Of a stretch of DNA of 64,000 nucleotides, positions 1 through 8,143 are shown one piece after another. Location of the stretch: NCBI RefSeq assembly GCF_900169145.1, contig NZ_FXZD01000001.1, positions 1-64,000 of the forward strand. Reading direction: 5' to 3'. The translations under genes and the position numbers were made by a program. The stretch is from Brevibacterium antiquum CNRZ 918 (lineage in GTDB: Bacteria; Actinomycetota; Actinomycetes; Actinomycetales; Brevibacteriaceae). A model generated the notes under the pieces. The model did not search any database and was not told the DNA's origin. It saw only the letters and a program-made list of their open reading frames with translations. The first letter of the stretch is position 1. Every line of letters starts with the position of its first letter.

Positions 1-231
1 GGACCCATTTTGGCCTACTTCGGCCACAACGAGACTCGACATATTGATTGGCTTCCTGGTTCTCGCCCTACGTGGTCGGACTGATTTGCTCTGTCACCGT
101 GGTCCCGCTCCAGCCTGACACGTAGGGGAACCCTTCGGCTGCATCGATATACAGCTGTAACAGGTCGGTTTGTATTCTGTGCAGGTCCTATCGGTAATGT
201 GGATCGCACACAGCATAGGAAGGCAACGCAT
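1..231. other. Intergenic region upstream of the BCCT transporter
   Basis: No convincing gene is present before the transporter start at 232. A purine-rich ribosome binding site (AGGAAGG, 217-223) sits 8 bases before that ATG. I see no clear -35/-10 pair and no palindrome strong enough to call an operator. Short open frames here lack coding character and look fortuitous. Confidence 0.5.
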
Positions 232-2031
232 ATGCTCAATCGCTTGCACGATAGCCTCAGGCTTCGAACGAATCCTGCGATCTTCTTCTCATCGGCCGCA
301 GTCATCATTCTGTTTGTCCTTGGAACCATCTTCTTCACCGATGCCCTCGACGCAGGAGTCTCGGTTGCGTCGGATTGGCTGCTGAGAAACCTGGGATGGT
401 TCTATATCCTCGGTGTCACGGTCTTCCTGGTTTTCCTCATCTACATCGCAGCGTCGCGATACGGGCGAGCGAAGCTTGGTCCCGACAATGAAGCACCCGA
501 GCACTCCAACGGTGCCTGGTTCGCCATGCTCTTCGCCGCTGGCATCGGATCCATCCTCATGTTCTGGGGCGTCGCAGAACCGGTCAGCCACTTCGGTGAC
601 CCTCCCCGGGCGTCCCTAGGAATCGAGCCGGGCAGCGTCGAAGCCGCGGTGGATGCCATGAACTTCACCTATTACCACTTCACCCTGCACACCTGGACGA
701 TCTTCACCCTGCCGGCGCTGTGCTTCGCCTACTTCATCCACAAACGCAATCTCCCGCCGCGCGTGAGTTCGATCTTCCAGCCCATCCTGGGTGAACGCAT
801 CCACGGACCGATCGGTAAGACCATCGACGTCGTGGCGATCATCGGCACTGTCTTCGGAGTCGCCGTATCCATCGGTCTCGGTACGCTCCAGATCAACGGT
901 GGTCTGGCCCAGGTTCTCGGAATTCCGGAGAACGCGCTGTGGCAGCTCATCATCATCGGCGTCGTCTGCGGGCTGGCAACGATCTCTGTGTCGCTGGGCC
1001 TGGACAAGGGCATCAAGGTGTTGTCCAACATCAACATCGTCGTGGCCATTCTGCTTCTTGTTTTCATCGTCGTCCTCGGCCCGACCCTGTTCATGGCGCG
1101 AGGCATCTTCGAGTCGCTTGGCACCTATATTCAGTCCCTGCCCGAACTGGCTCTGTGGAATGACACCTTCGCAGACACAGGTTGGCAGAGCAGCTGGACC
1201 GTGTTCTATTGGGCATGGACCATCACCTGGTCACCGTTCGTCGGCATCTTCATTGCACGGATCTCCCGCGGTCGGACGATTCGCCAGTTCGTCATCGGCG
1301 TCCTGGCCATCCCGTCGGCGTTCTCCGTGATCTGGTTCGGCGTGTTCGGCTATGCGTCCTTCGACATTGAGATGAACAAGGGCGGAGGCCTCGTCGACCG
1401 TGTCGTCGGAGACGGTGACATCCCCGGGGCCCTGTTCGCGTTCCTGGAGCACTATCCGCTGTCGGGAGTGATGTCGATCATCGCCATCATCCTCGTGGTC
1501 ATCTTCTTCGTCACCTCGGTGGATTCCGCGGCACTCGTCGTCGACACGATGAACAACGGTCATGAAGACTTCAACCCGCTGCCTCAGCGCATCTTCTGGG
1601 CGCTGGCCGTTGCCGTCGTCACCGCCGCGCTGCTCGTCTTCTCCGGATCCGGGGGACTCGAAGCACTCCAGTCCACGATCATCCTCGTGGGGCTGCCCTT
1701 CTTCGTCATCGCCTACTTCCAGATCTATGCCCTGATGCGCGCTCTGCGCGAAGACGCCGGTGACCTTCCCCGGGTCCGCATGCGCAGATGGAAGAAGGTT
1801 CTGCCACCCGAGGAAGTCGAACGCAGAGAGGGCGACGACGAGTTCGGCCACGAGTATGACGATGAGGTCGAAGTCGTCACAGCTCCCGAACCGGTCGAAC
1901 CGGCGCCAACATTCCGCGATCCCTATGCCGACCCGGCTAAGGGCAAGGGCAAAGGCAAACGGCCCTCAGCCCTGGCCTCTCGCACCGGCAGTGCAGAAAA
2001 GTCCAGCGGTGACGGCACAGGTCAGGAGTGA
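232..2031 (+). CDS. BCCT-family betaine/choline/carnitine transporter
   Basis: This is a multi-pass membrane protein that imports quaternary ammonium osmolytes such as choline or glycine betaine, driven by Na+ or H+. It has the hydrophobic pattern of a 12-segment BCCT carrier and the tryptophan-rich family stretch around residues 330-350 (WAWTITWSPFVGIFIARISR). A charged hydrophilic tail of about 70 residues follows the last membrane segment, comparable to the osmosensing tails of BetT/BetP proteins. I place the start at ATG 232 because AGGAAGG lies 8 bases upstream; an in-frame GTG at 199 would add 11 residues and has no such site. The gene converges on betA-betB, which suggests it supplies choline to that pathway. 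Whether it prefers choline or betaine cannot be told from sequence alone. Confidence 0.9.
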   Translation: MLNRLHDSLRLRTNPAIFFSSAAVIILFVLGTIFFTDALDAGVSVASDWLLRNLGWFYILGVTVFLVFLIYIAASRYGRAKLGPDNEAPEHSNGAWFAMLFAAGIGSILMFWGVAEPVSHFGDPPRASLGIEPGSVEAAVDAMNFTYYHFTLHTWTIFTLPALCFAYFIHKRNLPPRVSSIFQPILGERIHGPIGKTIDVVAIIGTVFGVAVSIGLGTLQINGGLAQVLGIPENALWQLIIIGVVCGLATISVSLGLDKGIKVLSNINIVVAILLLVFIVVLGPTLFMARGIFESLGTYIQSLPELALWNDTFADTGWQSSWTVFYWAWTITWSPFVGIFIARISRGRTIRQFVIGVLAIPSAFSVIWFGVFGYASFDIEMNKGGGLVDRVVGDGDIPGALFAFLEHYPLSGVMSIIAIILVVIFFVTSVDSAALVVDTMNNGHEDFNPLPQRIFWALAVAVVTAALLVFSGSGGLEALQSTIILVGLPFFVIAYFQIYALMRALREDAGDLPRVRMRRWKKVLPPEEVERREGDDEFGHEYDDEVEVVTAPEPVEPAPTFRDPYADPAKGKGKGKRPSALASRTGSAEKSSGDGTGQE

Positions 2032-2094
2032 GCAGCTCGCGGGTTCACACCCGCTGAACGACCTGGACTCATGGCCATGACCGGTTCCTGAGAC

Positions 2095-2140
2095 GACAAC
2101 GGGGCTGAACCGATACTTGACTCGGTTCAGCCCCGTTGTC
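2095..2140. terminator. Bidirectional terminator hairpin between betT-like gene and betA
   Basis: Perfect 19-bp inverted repeat (arms 2095-2113 and 2122-2140) around an 8-base loop. It lies between two convergent genes. There is no long T-run on either side, so it is a strong stem without a classic U-tract. Confidence 0.75.
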
Positions 2141-2180
2141 TATGCGCTGACGCTGGCTATTCAGCAGCGTCGCGACTGGT

Positions 2181-3743
2181 TCAGTTTCCTGCCTTGATCA
2201 TCTCTGCACACTTCTCACCCATCATCATGACCGTGATGTTCGGGTTGACCGTCGTGATCTCCGGCATTGCGGAGGCATCGACGACGCGCAGGCGGTTGAC
2301 GCCCTTGACCCGCAGCTGAGGGTCCAAAGGCGAGGACTGATCATCGGCGGCACCCATCCGTGTCGTACCCACCGGGTGGTAGACGGTGTTGTGGGTGCGG
2401 GTGATGTAGTCCTCGATCTGCGCATCGGTCTGGACGTCCTTGCCGGGGAACAGCTCTTCACCGGCCCACTCGGACATGGCATCCTGCGAGACGATTGCGC
2501 GGGCCTTGCGAATTCCAGCGATCATCACCCGCATATCGTGGCCCTCAGGATCGGTGAAATACCGCGGATCAACGAGCGGCTTATCCCTGAAGTCACATGA
2601 GCGCAGGCGCACCGTTCCGCGCGAACGGGCATGCGTGACATTCGGTGTCAGACAGAACGTGTTCTCCGCGGTCGGGTACCCCTGGCGGAGAGTATGCATG
2701 TCGAATGGCACAGAACCGTAGTGCATCATCAGATCGGGGCGATCCAAGCCCTCCTCGGTGGGGGTGAAGATGCCGGCCTCCCACCACTGAGTGGAGTCCT
2801 CGACCATCGGCTTCTTAGCCTCCCAAGAGATCACACCCTCGGGATGGTCCTGCAGGTGTTCACCGACTCCCGGCGAATCCACGCGGACGTCGACTCCGAC
2901 CTCGGCGAGGTGATCCTTCGGTCCGATGCCCGAGAGCATGAGCAGCTGAGGCGTGTTGATCGCACCGGAGGAGACGATGACCTCGCGTTTGGCTTCGATG
3001 CGCTTGGTATGACCGAAGGCATTGTTGACGACGAGGACCCCTGTGCAGTTCTCTTCTGCATCGAACTCGAGCTCCTTGGCCTGAGTGTCGGTGAGGATCG
3101 TGAGATTCTCACGGTGGAGGATCGGGTGCAGGTAGGACACCGAGGACGACGAACGCGTGCCGTCTGCCTTGCGGTTGACCTGGAAGAAGTTGGCACCGTT
3201 GATGACGGTTTCGCCCTCGTTGAACTGAACCCGGGGGATGCCCTCCTGTTCACAGGCGTCGAGCAGGGCAATACCGCACGGATCGGCCGGTGGCACATTC
3301 ATCAGGTGCACGGGACCGTCATGGCCGTGGTGGTCACCTGGGAGCTCGTTGGTCTCGAGCTTCTTATACAGGCCGAAGGTGTCCTTCGAGCCCCATCCGG
3401 TGGCGCCGAACTTGGTTTCCCAGTCATCTAGGTCCTCCCGCGGCGCCCAGAAGGCGATGCACGAGTTGTGAGACGAGCAGCCGCCGAGGACCTTCGCGCG
3501 AGCATGGCGCATGAACGAGTTGCCGTGCTCCTGCTTCTCGATGGGGTAGTCCCAGTCGAAACCGGACTCGAGCAGTTCCATCCACCGGTTGAGGCGCAGA
3601 ACCATGTCTTGGCCGACATCGGTCGGGCCTGCTTCCAGGAGGCCGACGCTGACCTCGGGATCCTCGCTGAGGCGAGCTGCGACGGCAGCGCCTGCGGAGC
3701 CTCCGCCCACGACAACATAGTCAAAGCTATGAGTAGTTTCCAC
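2181..3743 (-). CDS. betA: GMC oxidoreductase, choline dehydrogenase-like
   Basis: A flavoprotein of the glucose-methanol-choline family, expected to oxidise choline to betaine aldehyde. The N-terminal FAD motif GGGSAG is at residues 13-18, followed by the GMC signature around KVLGGCSSHNS. The C-terminal block HPVGTTRMG, and further on NPNIT, carries the family's catalytic His and Asn. The start is the GTG at 3743, preceded by AAGGAG; a longer open frame upstream is only the shadow of betB. At 520 residues it is slightly shorter than typical enterobacterial BetA. It begins 13 bases after the betB stop and its ribosome binding site is embedded at the betB end, so the two genes are probably co-transcribed and translationally coupled. 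The choline substrate is inferred from the neighbour; other alcohols are possible. Confidence 0.85.
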   Translation of the reverse strand: METTHSFDYVVVGGGSAGAAVAARLSEDPEVSVGLLEAGPTDVGQDMVLRLNRWMELLESGFDWDYPIEKQEHGNSFMRHARAKVLGGCSSHNSCIAFWAPREDLDDWETKFGATGWGSKDTFGLYKKLETNELPGDHHGHDGPVHLMNVPPADPCGIALLDACEQEGIPRVQFNEGETVINGANFFQVNRKADGTRSSSSVSYLHPILHRENLTILTDTQAKELEFDAEENCTGVLVVNNAFGHTKRIEAKREVIVSSGAINTPQLLMLSGIGPKDHLAEVGVDVRVDSPGVGEHLQDHPEGVISWEAKKPMVEDSTQWWEAGIFTPTEEGLDRPDLMMHYGSVPFDMHTLRQGYPTAENTFCLTPNVTHARSRGTVRLRSCDFRDKPLVDPRYFTDPEGHDMRVMIAGIRKARAIVSQDAMSEWAGEELFPGKDVQTDAQIEDYITRTHNTVYHPVGTTRMGAADDQSSPLDPQLRVKGVNRLRVVDASAMPEITTVNPNITVMMMGEKCAEMIKAGN

Positions 3744-3756
3744 GTTCCGACTCTCC

Positions 3757-5235
3757 TTATTTGCTGTGATCGGGGAACCAGCCGGTGACGGCTGGCTCGA
3801 GATTCTGGTAGATGTGCTTGGCTTCCTGGTATTCGGCCAAACCGGTCGGTCCCAACTCGCGGCCGGAGCCCGACTGCTTGTATCCGCCCCACTCCGCCTG
3901 TGGCAGGTAGGGGTGGAAGTCGTTGATCCAGATGGTTCCGTGGCGAAGACGCTGGGCGACCAGCTGGGTCTTGCCCGCATCCTGGCTCCAGACTGCTCCG
4001 GCCAGGCCGTAGTAGGTGTCGTTGGCGATCTCGACTGCCTCGTCGACTGAGGAGAAGGTCTCGACTGTGACGACGGGGCCGAAGGCTTCGTCAGAGACCA
4101 CGGACATTCCGCGTTCGACCTGGTCGAGGATGGTGGGCAGGTAGTAGTAGCCCTTCTCCAGCTCGCCTTCGCCCCATGTGCCGCCGCAGCGCACGCGGGC
4201 ACCTTCGGCGACGCCCTTGTCGACGTAGGCGGTGACCTTGTCGCGGTGGGCTGCAGAGATGAGGGGTCCGGTCTCAGCGTTGTCATCGAAGGGCCCGCCG
4301 AGGCGGATCTGCTGAGCGCGCTCGACGAGGCGATCGACGAACTTCTCTGCGATCGAGTCTTCGACGATCAGTCGGGCTCCGGCGGAGCAGACCTGACCGG
4401 AATGGACGAATGCGGCGTTGAGCGCATTGTCGACAGCGGCTTCGAAGTCGGCATCGGCGAAGACGACGTTCGGGTTCTTGCCGCCCAGCTCGAGGGCGAT
4501 CTTCTTCACGGTCGCGGCTGCGTTTGCCGCCAGGAGACGTCCCGTGACCAGGCCACCGGTGAAGGAGACCATATCGATGTCATCATGTGTTGACAGTGGT
4601 GCCCCTGCATCCGCACCGGCACCGAGGATCAGGTTGCCGACTCCGGCAGGAAGTCCCAGCTCTTCAAGCACCTGCAGAGTCAGAATCGCCGTGTGCGGCG
4701 TGAGTTCGGCAGGCTTGAGGATGAACGTGTTGCCTGCTGCCAGGCACGGTGCGATCTTCCATGCGGCCTGCAGCAGCGGGTAGTTCCAGGGGGTGATGAG
4801 GGCGCAGACGCCGACAGGTTCGTGGACGATGCGGCTGGCGACCGTGTCGGTGCCGGCGTCGACGACGCGGCCTGCATCGTTGGCGGCAAGCTTGCCGAAG
4901 TAGTCGAAGCAGTTGGCGATGTCGTCCATGTCGATCTCGGACTCGACGTAGCGCTTGCCCGTGTCGAGTGACTCGGCGCGTGCGAACTCGGCCTTGCGCT
5001 CACGCAGGACCGACGCGAATTTGAGGAGAAGATCGCCCCGCTCGCTGGCGGGCACGCTTGACCATACACCCGAGTCATAGGCCCGACGGGCGGCAGCGAT
5101 TGCGAGCTCGGTGTCGGCTGGGCTGGCTTCGTCCACCTCGGCGACGAAACTGCCGTCGGCAGGATTGTGGATCTCTCTGATCCCGCCGCTCTGGGCCGAA
5201 ACCCACTGTCCATCGATGAAAAGCGTGTTGGGCAC
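3757..5235 (-). CDS. betB: Betaine aldehyde dehydrogenase-like NAD(P)+-dependent aldehyde dehydrogenase
   Basis: Oxidises betaine aldehyde to glycine betaine, the second step after BetA. It is a full-length ALDH of 492 residues. The cofactor-binding TPWNYP block, the ELGGKNPN motif with the general-base Glu, and the catalytic Cys in SGQVCSAG are all present, and the C-terminal WGGYKQSG block is intact. The start is GTG 5235, with AGGAG at 5241-5245 placed 5 bases upstream; an in-frame ATG further upstream lacks a ribosome binding site. Its ribosome binding site overlaps the stop codon of a 26-codon upstream reading frame (described separately). No betI-type repressor is adjacent, which is unusual for a bet operon. 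The aldehyde specificity is inferred from the linkage to betA and the transporter. Confidence 0.88.
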   Translation of the reverse strand: MPNTLFIDGQWVSAQSGGIREIHNPADGSFVAEVDEASPADTELAIAAARRAYDSGVWSSVPASERGDLLLKFASVLRERKAEFARAESLDTGKRYVESEIDMDDIANCFDYFGKLAANDAGRVVDAGTDTVASRIVHEPVGVCALITPWNYPLLQAAWKIAPCLAAGNTFILKPAELTPHTAILTLQVLEELGLPAGVGNLILGAGADAGAPLSTHDDIDMVSFTGGLVTGRLLAANAAATVKKIALELGGKNPNVVFADADFEAAVDNALNAAFVHSGQVCSAGARLIVEDSIAEKFVDRLVERAQQIRLGGPFDDNAETGPLISAAHRDKVTAYVDKGVAEGARVRCGGTWGEGELEKGYYYLPTILDQVERGMSVVSDEAFGPVVTVETFSSVDEAVEIANDTYYGLAGAVWSQDAGKTQLVAQRLRHGTIWINDFHPYLPQAEWGGYKQSGSGRELGPTGLAEYQEAKHIYQNLEPAVTGWFPDHSK

Positions 5236-5243
5236 GATGTCTC

Positions 5244-5324
5244 CTATTCCTTGATGGTGTTTGTTGTTGAGATTGAGGCTGTCTGGTCCACCCATGTCGA
5301 AGTGGGAGTCAAAGCTGTCAGCAT
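5244..5324 (-). CDS. Putative 26-aa leader peptide (upstream ORF) of betBA
   Basis: A short frame opens with ATG at 5324 directly after a very strong Shine-Dalgarno run (AAGGAGGAGG, complement of 5326-5335). It ends at TAG 5246-5244, and that stop overlaps the AGGAG of betB. The encoded peptide is 26 residues, 8 of them Thr and 3 Ser. The arrangement suggests that translation of the leader controls ribosome access to betB, by coupling or attenuation. Nothing is known to me about such a leader in this family; translation is inferred from the ribosome binding site and the stop/SD overlap only. Confidence 0.5.
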   Translation of the reverse strand: MLTALTPTSTWVDQTASISTTNTIKE

Positions 5325-5545
5325 GCCTCCTCCTTGCGCTGGTGGTGACGCTTCCGAAAGCCACGATATGCGAACAAGGGCATTCGATGCTCAATCGAAT
5401 GAACCGGATCACAGAAAGCCGACGATACGGTGCGCACATGCGGCCTTGCACGACGCCCGGTGCCCTCGCCTATGTCTGCGCTGCGCCCGGTTCCGCGGCT
5501 GCCCTGTGGGACCTCATCGTGCGATCTGTGCGCGGAGTGTCCGGT

Positions 5546-5564
5546 GACAATGAGCACAATTGTC
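5546..5564. promoter_or_regulatory. Candidate operator palindrome upstream of betBA
   Basis: GACAAT (5546-5551) and ATTGTC (5559-5564) form a 6-base perfect inverted repeat separated by 7 bases, the geometry of a dimeric repressor site. It lies about 310 bases upstream of the betB start. The binding protein is unknown and chance occurrence is possible. Confidence 0.25.
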
Positions 5565-5840
5565 GGAAGGTCGATAGGAGAGTTGAAAGAGCAGGTAATC
5601 CCGCGATGGTGCCTAAGCTGCGCTCCATCATTAGGACGTGCTTTCCGGAGATGATCAATTGCGGATGTAGTTTTAAGGGGTGATAAAACCATTGATGCGG
5701 AGGCGGACGAGGATTGGACCACAATGCTCGAATCTTTCACACCAGGCTTCATGAATCCCCTACTGACCGCGATGAGATGACCGTGCGTCCCGTAGCCCTT
5801 TGCCCACGGGGCGCTTCGCCATGATTCTAACAGAGCGCTT

Positions 5841-5948
5841 AACAGCGATCCCGAGCTGTTGTTGGCACCTAATTCCTATTAGGGGAGTGTTCCGCCTAAT
5901 CATGCACCCTCTGGTCGGCGGTCGAATCGAGGCGACCGCTGACCAGAG
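5841..5948. ncRNA. Cluster of stem-loops, possible structured RNA
   Basis: Three consecutive hairpins can be drawn. The first pairs AACAGC (5841-5846) with GCTGTT (5855-5860). The second pairs CCTAAT (5868-5873) with ATTAGG (5878-5883). The third is a 16-bp stem, 5909-5924 with 5933-5948, containing one G-T pair and an 8-base loop. A GGCG/CGCC mini-hairpin precedes them near 5810-5820. No T-run follows, so a simple terminator does not fit well. Strand and function are unknown; it may instead be a large operator or an upstream transcription end. Confidence 0.3.
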
Positions 5949-6066
5949 ATTGTGCGGCTTCGGCCTGGCCGGTGACTGCGATAGAGAACGAACCGCGGAT
6001 ACCGAGGTGCCCCGCTGGCATTCAATACGTGTTCCCACCCACAGGACTTACCCGTTTCGAGTGGAC

Positions 6067-6072
6067 TAGAAT
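6067..6072 (+). promoter_or_regulatory. Candidate -10 element of the TPR-like gene
   Basis: TAGAAT matches the actinobacterial TANNNT -10 consensus and lies 37 bases before the GTG start at 6110. An AGGGAG ribosome binding site follows just before the start. No good -35 hexamer is visible at the expected distance. Confidence 0.4.
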
Positions 6073-6109
6073 GGTGCGGAATCATTGAAAAGACTTTATA
6101 GGGAGAATC

Positions 6110-8143
6110 GTGGCCCCAGGGGATTCGCGAGACAGCCAGCACAACCGCCGCTCGGACGGCGGGCGCCGCTCAGACCGCGACAGCAATCACAATCGTCGAC
6201 AGGACTCCCACCAGTCCCGGGACGAGCGCGGGTCACGTAACTCCGATCGTCGCGACGACCGCCGAGGCGGATACCAGGGTAATCGCAGCAATGACGGTGA
6301 GCGTCGTGGCGGTTATCAGGGCAATCGGAGCAATGACGGCGAGCGTCGCGACGACCGCCGTGGCGGATACCAGGGTAACCGGAGCAATGACGGTGACCGT
6401 CGTGGCGGTTATCAGGGCAATCGGAGTAACGACGGCGAGCGTCGCAGCTTCGGGGCCGACCGTCGTGATGACAGTCGCGGTGGTTACCAGGGTAACCGGA
6501 GTAACGACGGTGACCGTCGTGGCGGTTATCAGGGCAATCGGAGTAACGATGGTGAGCGTCGCGGGGGCTACCAGGGTAATCGGAGTAACGATGGTGAGCG
6601 TCGCGGGGGCTACCAGGGTAATCGCAGCAACGATGGTGAGCGTCGCAGCTTCGGGGGCGCCCGTCGTGATGACCGTCGCGGTGGTTACCAGGGTAACCGG
6701 AGTAACGATGGTGAGCGTCGCGACGACCGCCGTGGCGGTTACCAGGGTAACCGGAGCAATGACGGTGAGCGTCGTGGTGGTTACCAGGGCAATCGGAGTA
6801 ACGATGGTGAGCGTCGCGGTGGCTACCAGGGCAACCGCCGCGATGATCGCGGAGGAAGTCGACGTCGTGACGATGACGGCGGAGACCGCGGAGGTTCCGG
6901 TCGGAACAATAACGACCGCAGGGCCACGCGATCTACTGATACCGGCGAATACGCACGCGAGCAGCGTGCGCGCCGGCCGCGGATCCAGGAGCCGCCGATT
7001 CCCGAAGAGGTCACCGGTAAGGAGCTCGACAAAGAGCTGCTGGGGCAGTTGCGTCCCCTTGACAAAGAGAACGCAGCAGCAGTTGCCAAGCACCTCGTCT
7101 CCGCAGGAGGGTTCCTGGATGTCGATCCGGAACGCGCCTACGAACACGCGAAGGCGGCCATGGCCCGTGCGGGTCGCGTCGGCCTGGTCCGAGAAGCCCT
7201 CGGCATTGCCGCTTATCACGTGGAGAAGTACGACGAGGCAGTTCGCGAACTGCGCACGCACCGACGCATCTCCGGTTCGAACGACAATATTGCGCTCATC
7301 GCCGATGCAGAACGCGGTCGTGACAAGCCTAAGAAGGCCATCGAACTGTTTGAGTCCGCCGGTGAGCTCGAACTCGACAACGATGCTCGCACCGAACTCG
7401 TCATTGTTGCTGCCGGAGCGAAATCGGACCTCGGTGACCTCAAGGGCGCACGAGCTCTGATCGAAGCCGAAGACTTCACCCAGAAGCCAAGCGGTGCACT
7501 GGTGCGACTGATGGCCGCGTATTCCGACTTGCTGCGCCTGCACGGTGAAACCGAGATGGCCGACAAGTACGAAGAACTGTCACGTCGCACTGCCAAGGCC
7601 ACGGGAACCCTCTTCGGAGACGAGGAACCGGACCCCAACCTCGGCGTGGAGATCGAGACTGTCGAAGAAGTCCCCGATGAGGAGCTCATTGAGCCAGGGG
7701 ATGACGCTGCCGATGCCACCGACGAGACCGATGCCACCGACGAGACCGATGCTGCCGATGAAGATCAGGCGGTTGACGAGTCCGATGCTGAGGCAGCAGA
7801 CGCCGAGGTTGACGACACCGGCACGGATAGTGTGGTTGCAGACGACTCCGTTGCGGACGATGTCGCAGACGATGCTGGAGACGATCAGATTCCGGCGAAG
7901 TCGAAGACACATGTCTCGGAGAAGGAACTGAAGAAGGTCAAGGTCTCCGATGAGGAGATCGAAGCCGAACTCGACGAACTGCTCGAGGACGCTGAGGAAG
8001 TCGAGGCCTCCGATGAGGAGACTTCCGAAGCCTCCGAAGAAGCTCACGCGGAACCCGAAGAATCGGACACGAGCCTCAAGGCTCCTGACAACGCGAAGCC
8101 AGAGGAGTCGAACGTGTCCTATCGGCTGAACGGTCATCAGTGA
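6110..8143 (+). CDS. Repeat-rich TPR-like protein (Rv1691 position) with Arg/Gly-rich N-terminus and acidic tail
   Basis: Residues 1-300 are highly basic and disordered. Residues 53-243 carry 12 copies of GGYQGNR, 11 of them in the 14-residue unit GGYQGNRSNDGERR (E or D at position 12), sometimes spaced by DDRR or SFGADRRDD. Residues about 300-500 form a helical repeat region resembling tetratricopeptide repeats and are the conserved part of the family. Residues about 505-677 are strongly acidic (Asp, Glu, Ala, Thr). The start is GTG 6110 behind AGGGAG. The gene overlaps the next one by 4 bases (GTGA), so they are translated together. Its position matches the TPR gene that precedes the HAD phosphatase-tlyA cluster in other actinobacteria. 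Function is unknown. The RGG-like repeat suggests RNA binding or self-association, which is inference. Confidence 0.85.
   Translation: MAPGDSRDSQHNRRSDGGRRSDRDSNHNRRQDSHQSRDERGSRNSDRRDDRRGGYQGNRSNDGERRGGYQGNRSNDGERRDDRRGGYQGNRSNDGDRRGGYQGNRSNDGERRSFGADRRDDSRGGYQGNRSNDGDRRGGYQGNRSNDGERRGGYQGNRSNDGERRGGYQGNRSNDGERRSFGGARRDDRRGGYQGNRSNDGERRDDRRGGYQGNRSNDGERRGGYQGNRSNDGERRGGYQGNRRDDRGGSRRRDDDGGDRGGSGRNNNDRRATRSTDTGEYAREQRARRPRIQEPPIPEEVTGKELDKELLGQLRPLDKENAAAVAKHLVSAGGFLDVDPERAYEHAKAAMARAGRVGLVREALGIAAYHVEKYDEAVRELRTHRRISGSNDNIALIADAERGRDKPKKAIELFESAGELELDNDARTELVIVAAGAKSDLGDLKGARALIEAEDFTQKPSGALVRLMAAYSDLLRLHGETEMADKYEELSRRTAKATGTLFGDEEPDPNLGVEIETVEEVPDEELIEPGDDAADATDETDATDETDAADEDQAVDESDAEAADAEVDDTGTDSVVADDSVADDVADDAGDDQIPAKSKTHVSEKELKKVKVSDEEIEAELDELLEDAEEVEASDEETSEASEEAHAEPEESDTSLKAPDNAKPEESNVSYRLNGHQ
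6266..6838 (+). repeat. Tandem coding repeats, 42-base unit, about 12 copies
   Basis: In-frame tandem repeats encode GGYQGNRSNDGERR or close variants. Copies differ mostly at synonymous positions (GGC/GGT/GGG, AGC/AGT, AAC/AAT), with two longer inserts encoding SFGADRRDD and SFGGARRDD. Copy number in such arrays usually varies between strains by slippage or recombination. Confidence 0.9.

Larger units (their letters stand above)
5325..6109. other. Long intergenic region between betBA and the TPR-like gene
   Basis: About 785 bases without a credible protein gene. The part near 5600-5900 is less GC-rich than its surroundings. It should hold the betBA promoter (reading left) and that of the gene at 6110 (reading right). 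It contains a GACAAT/ATTGTC inverted repeat at 5546-5564 and a run of stem-loops at about 5810-5948. I saw no tRNA, rRNA, insertion-sequence end or recognisable pseudogene. Confidence 0.6.

Noticed and set aside
5325-6109. Hidden rRNA, RNase P RNA or tmRNA in the long spacer
   Set aside because: None of the conserved cores of these RNAs is recognisable; only generic stem-loops are present.
6260-6840. Direct 42-base repeats resembling a CRISPR array
   Set aside because: The repeats are contiguous, in frame and encode a regular peptide; there are no unique spacers and no cas genes.
6233-7543. 436-codon open frame on the - strand opposite the repeat region
   Set aside because: It is a low-complexity Val/Thr/Ala shadow produced by the repeat on the + strand, with no ribosome binding site or domain.
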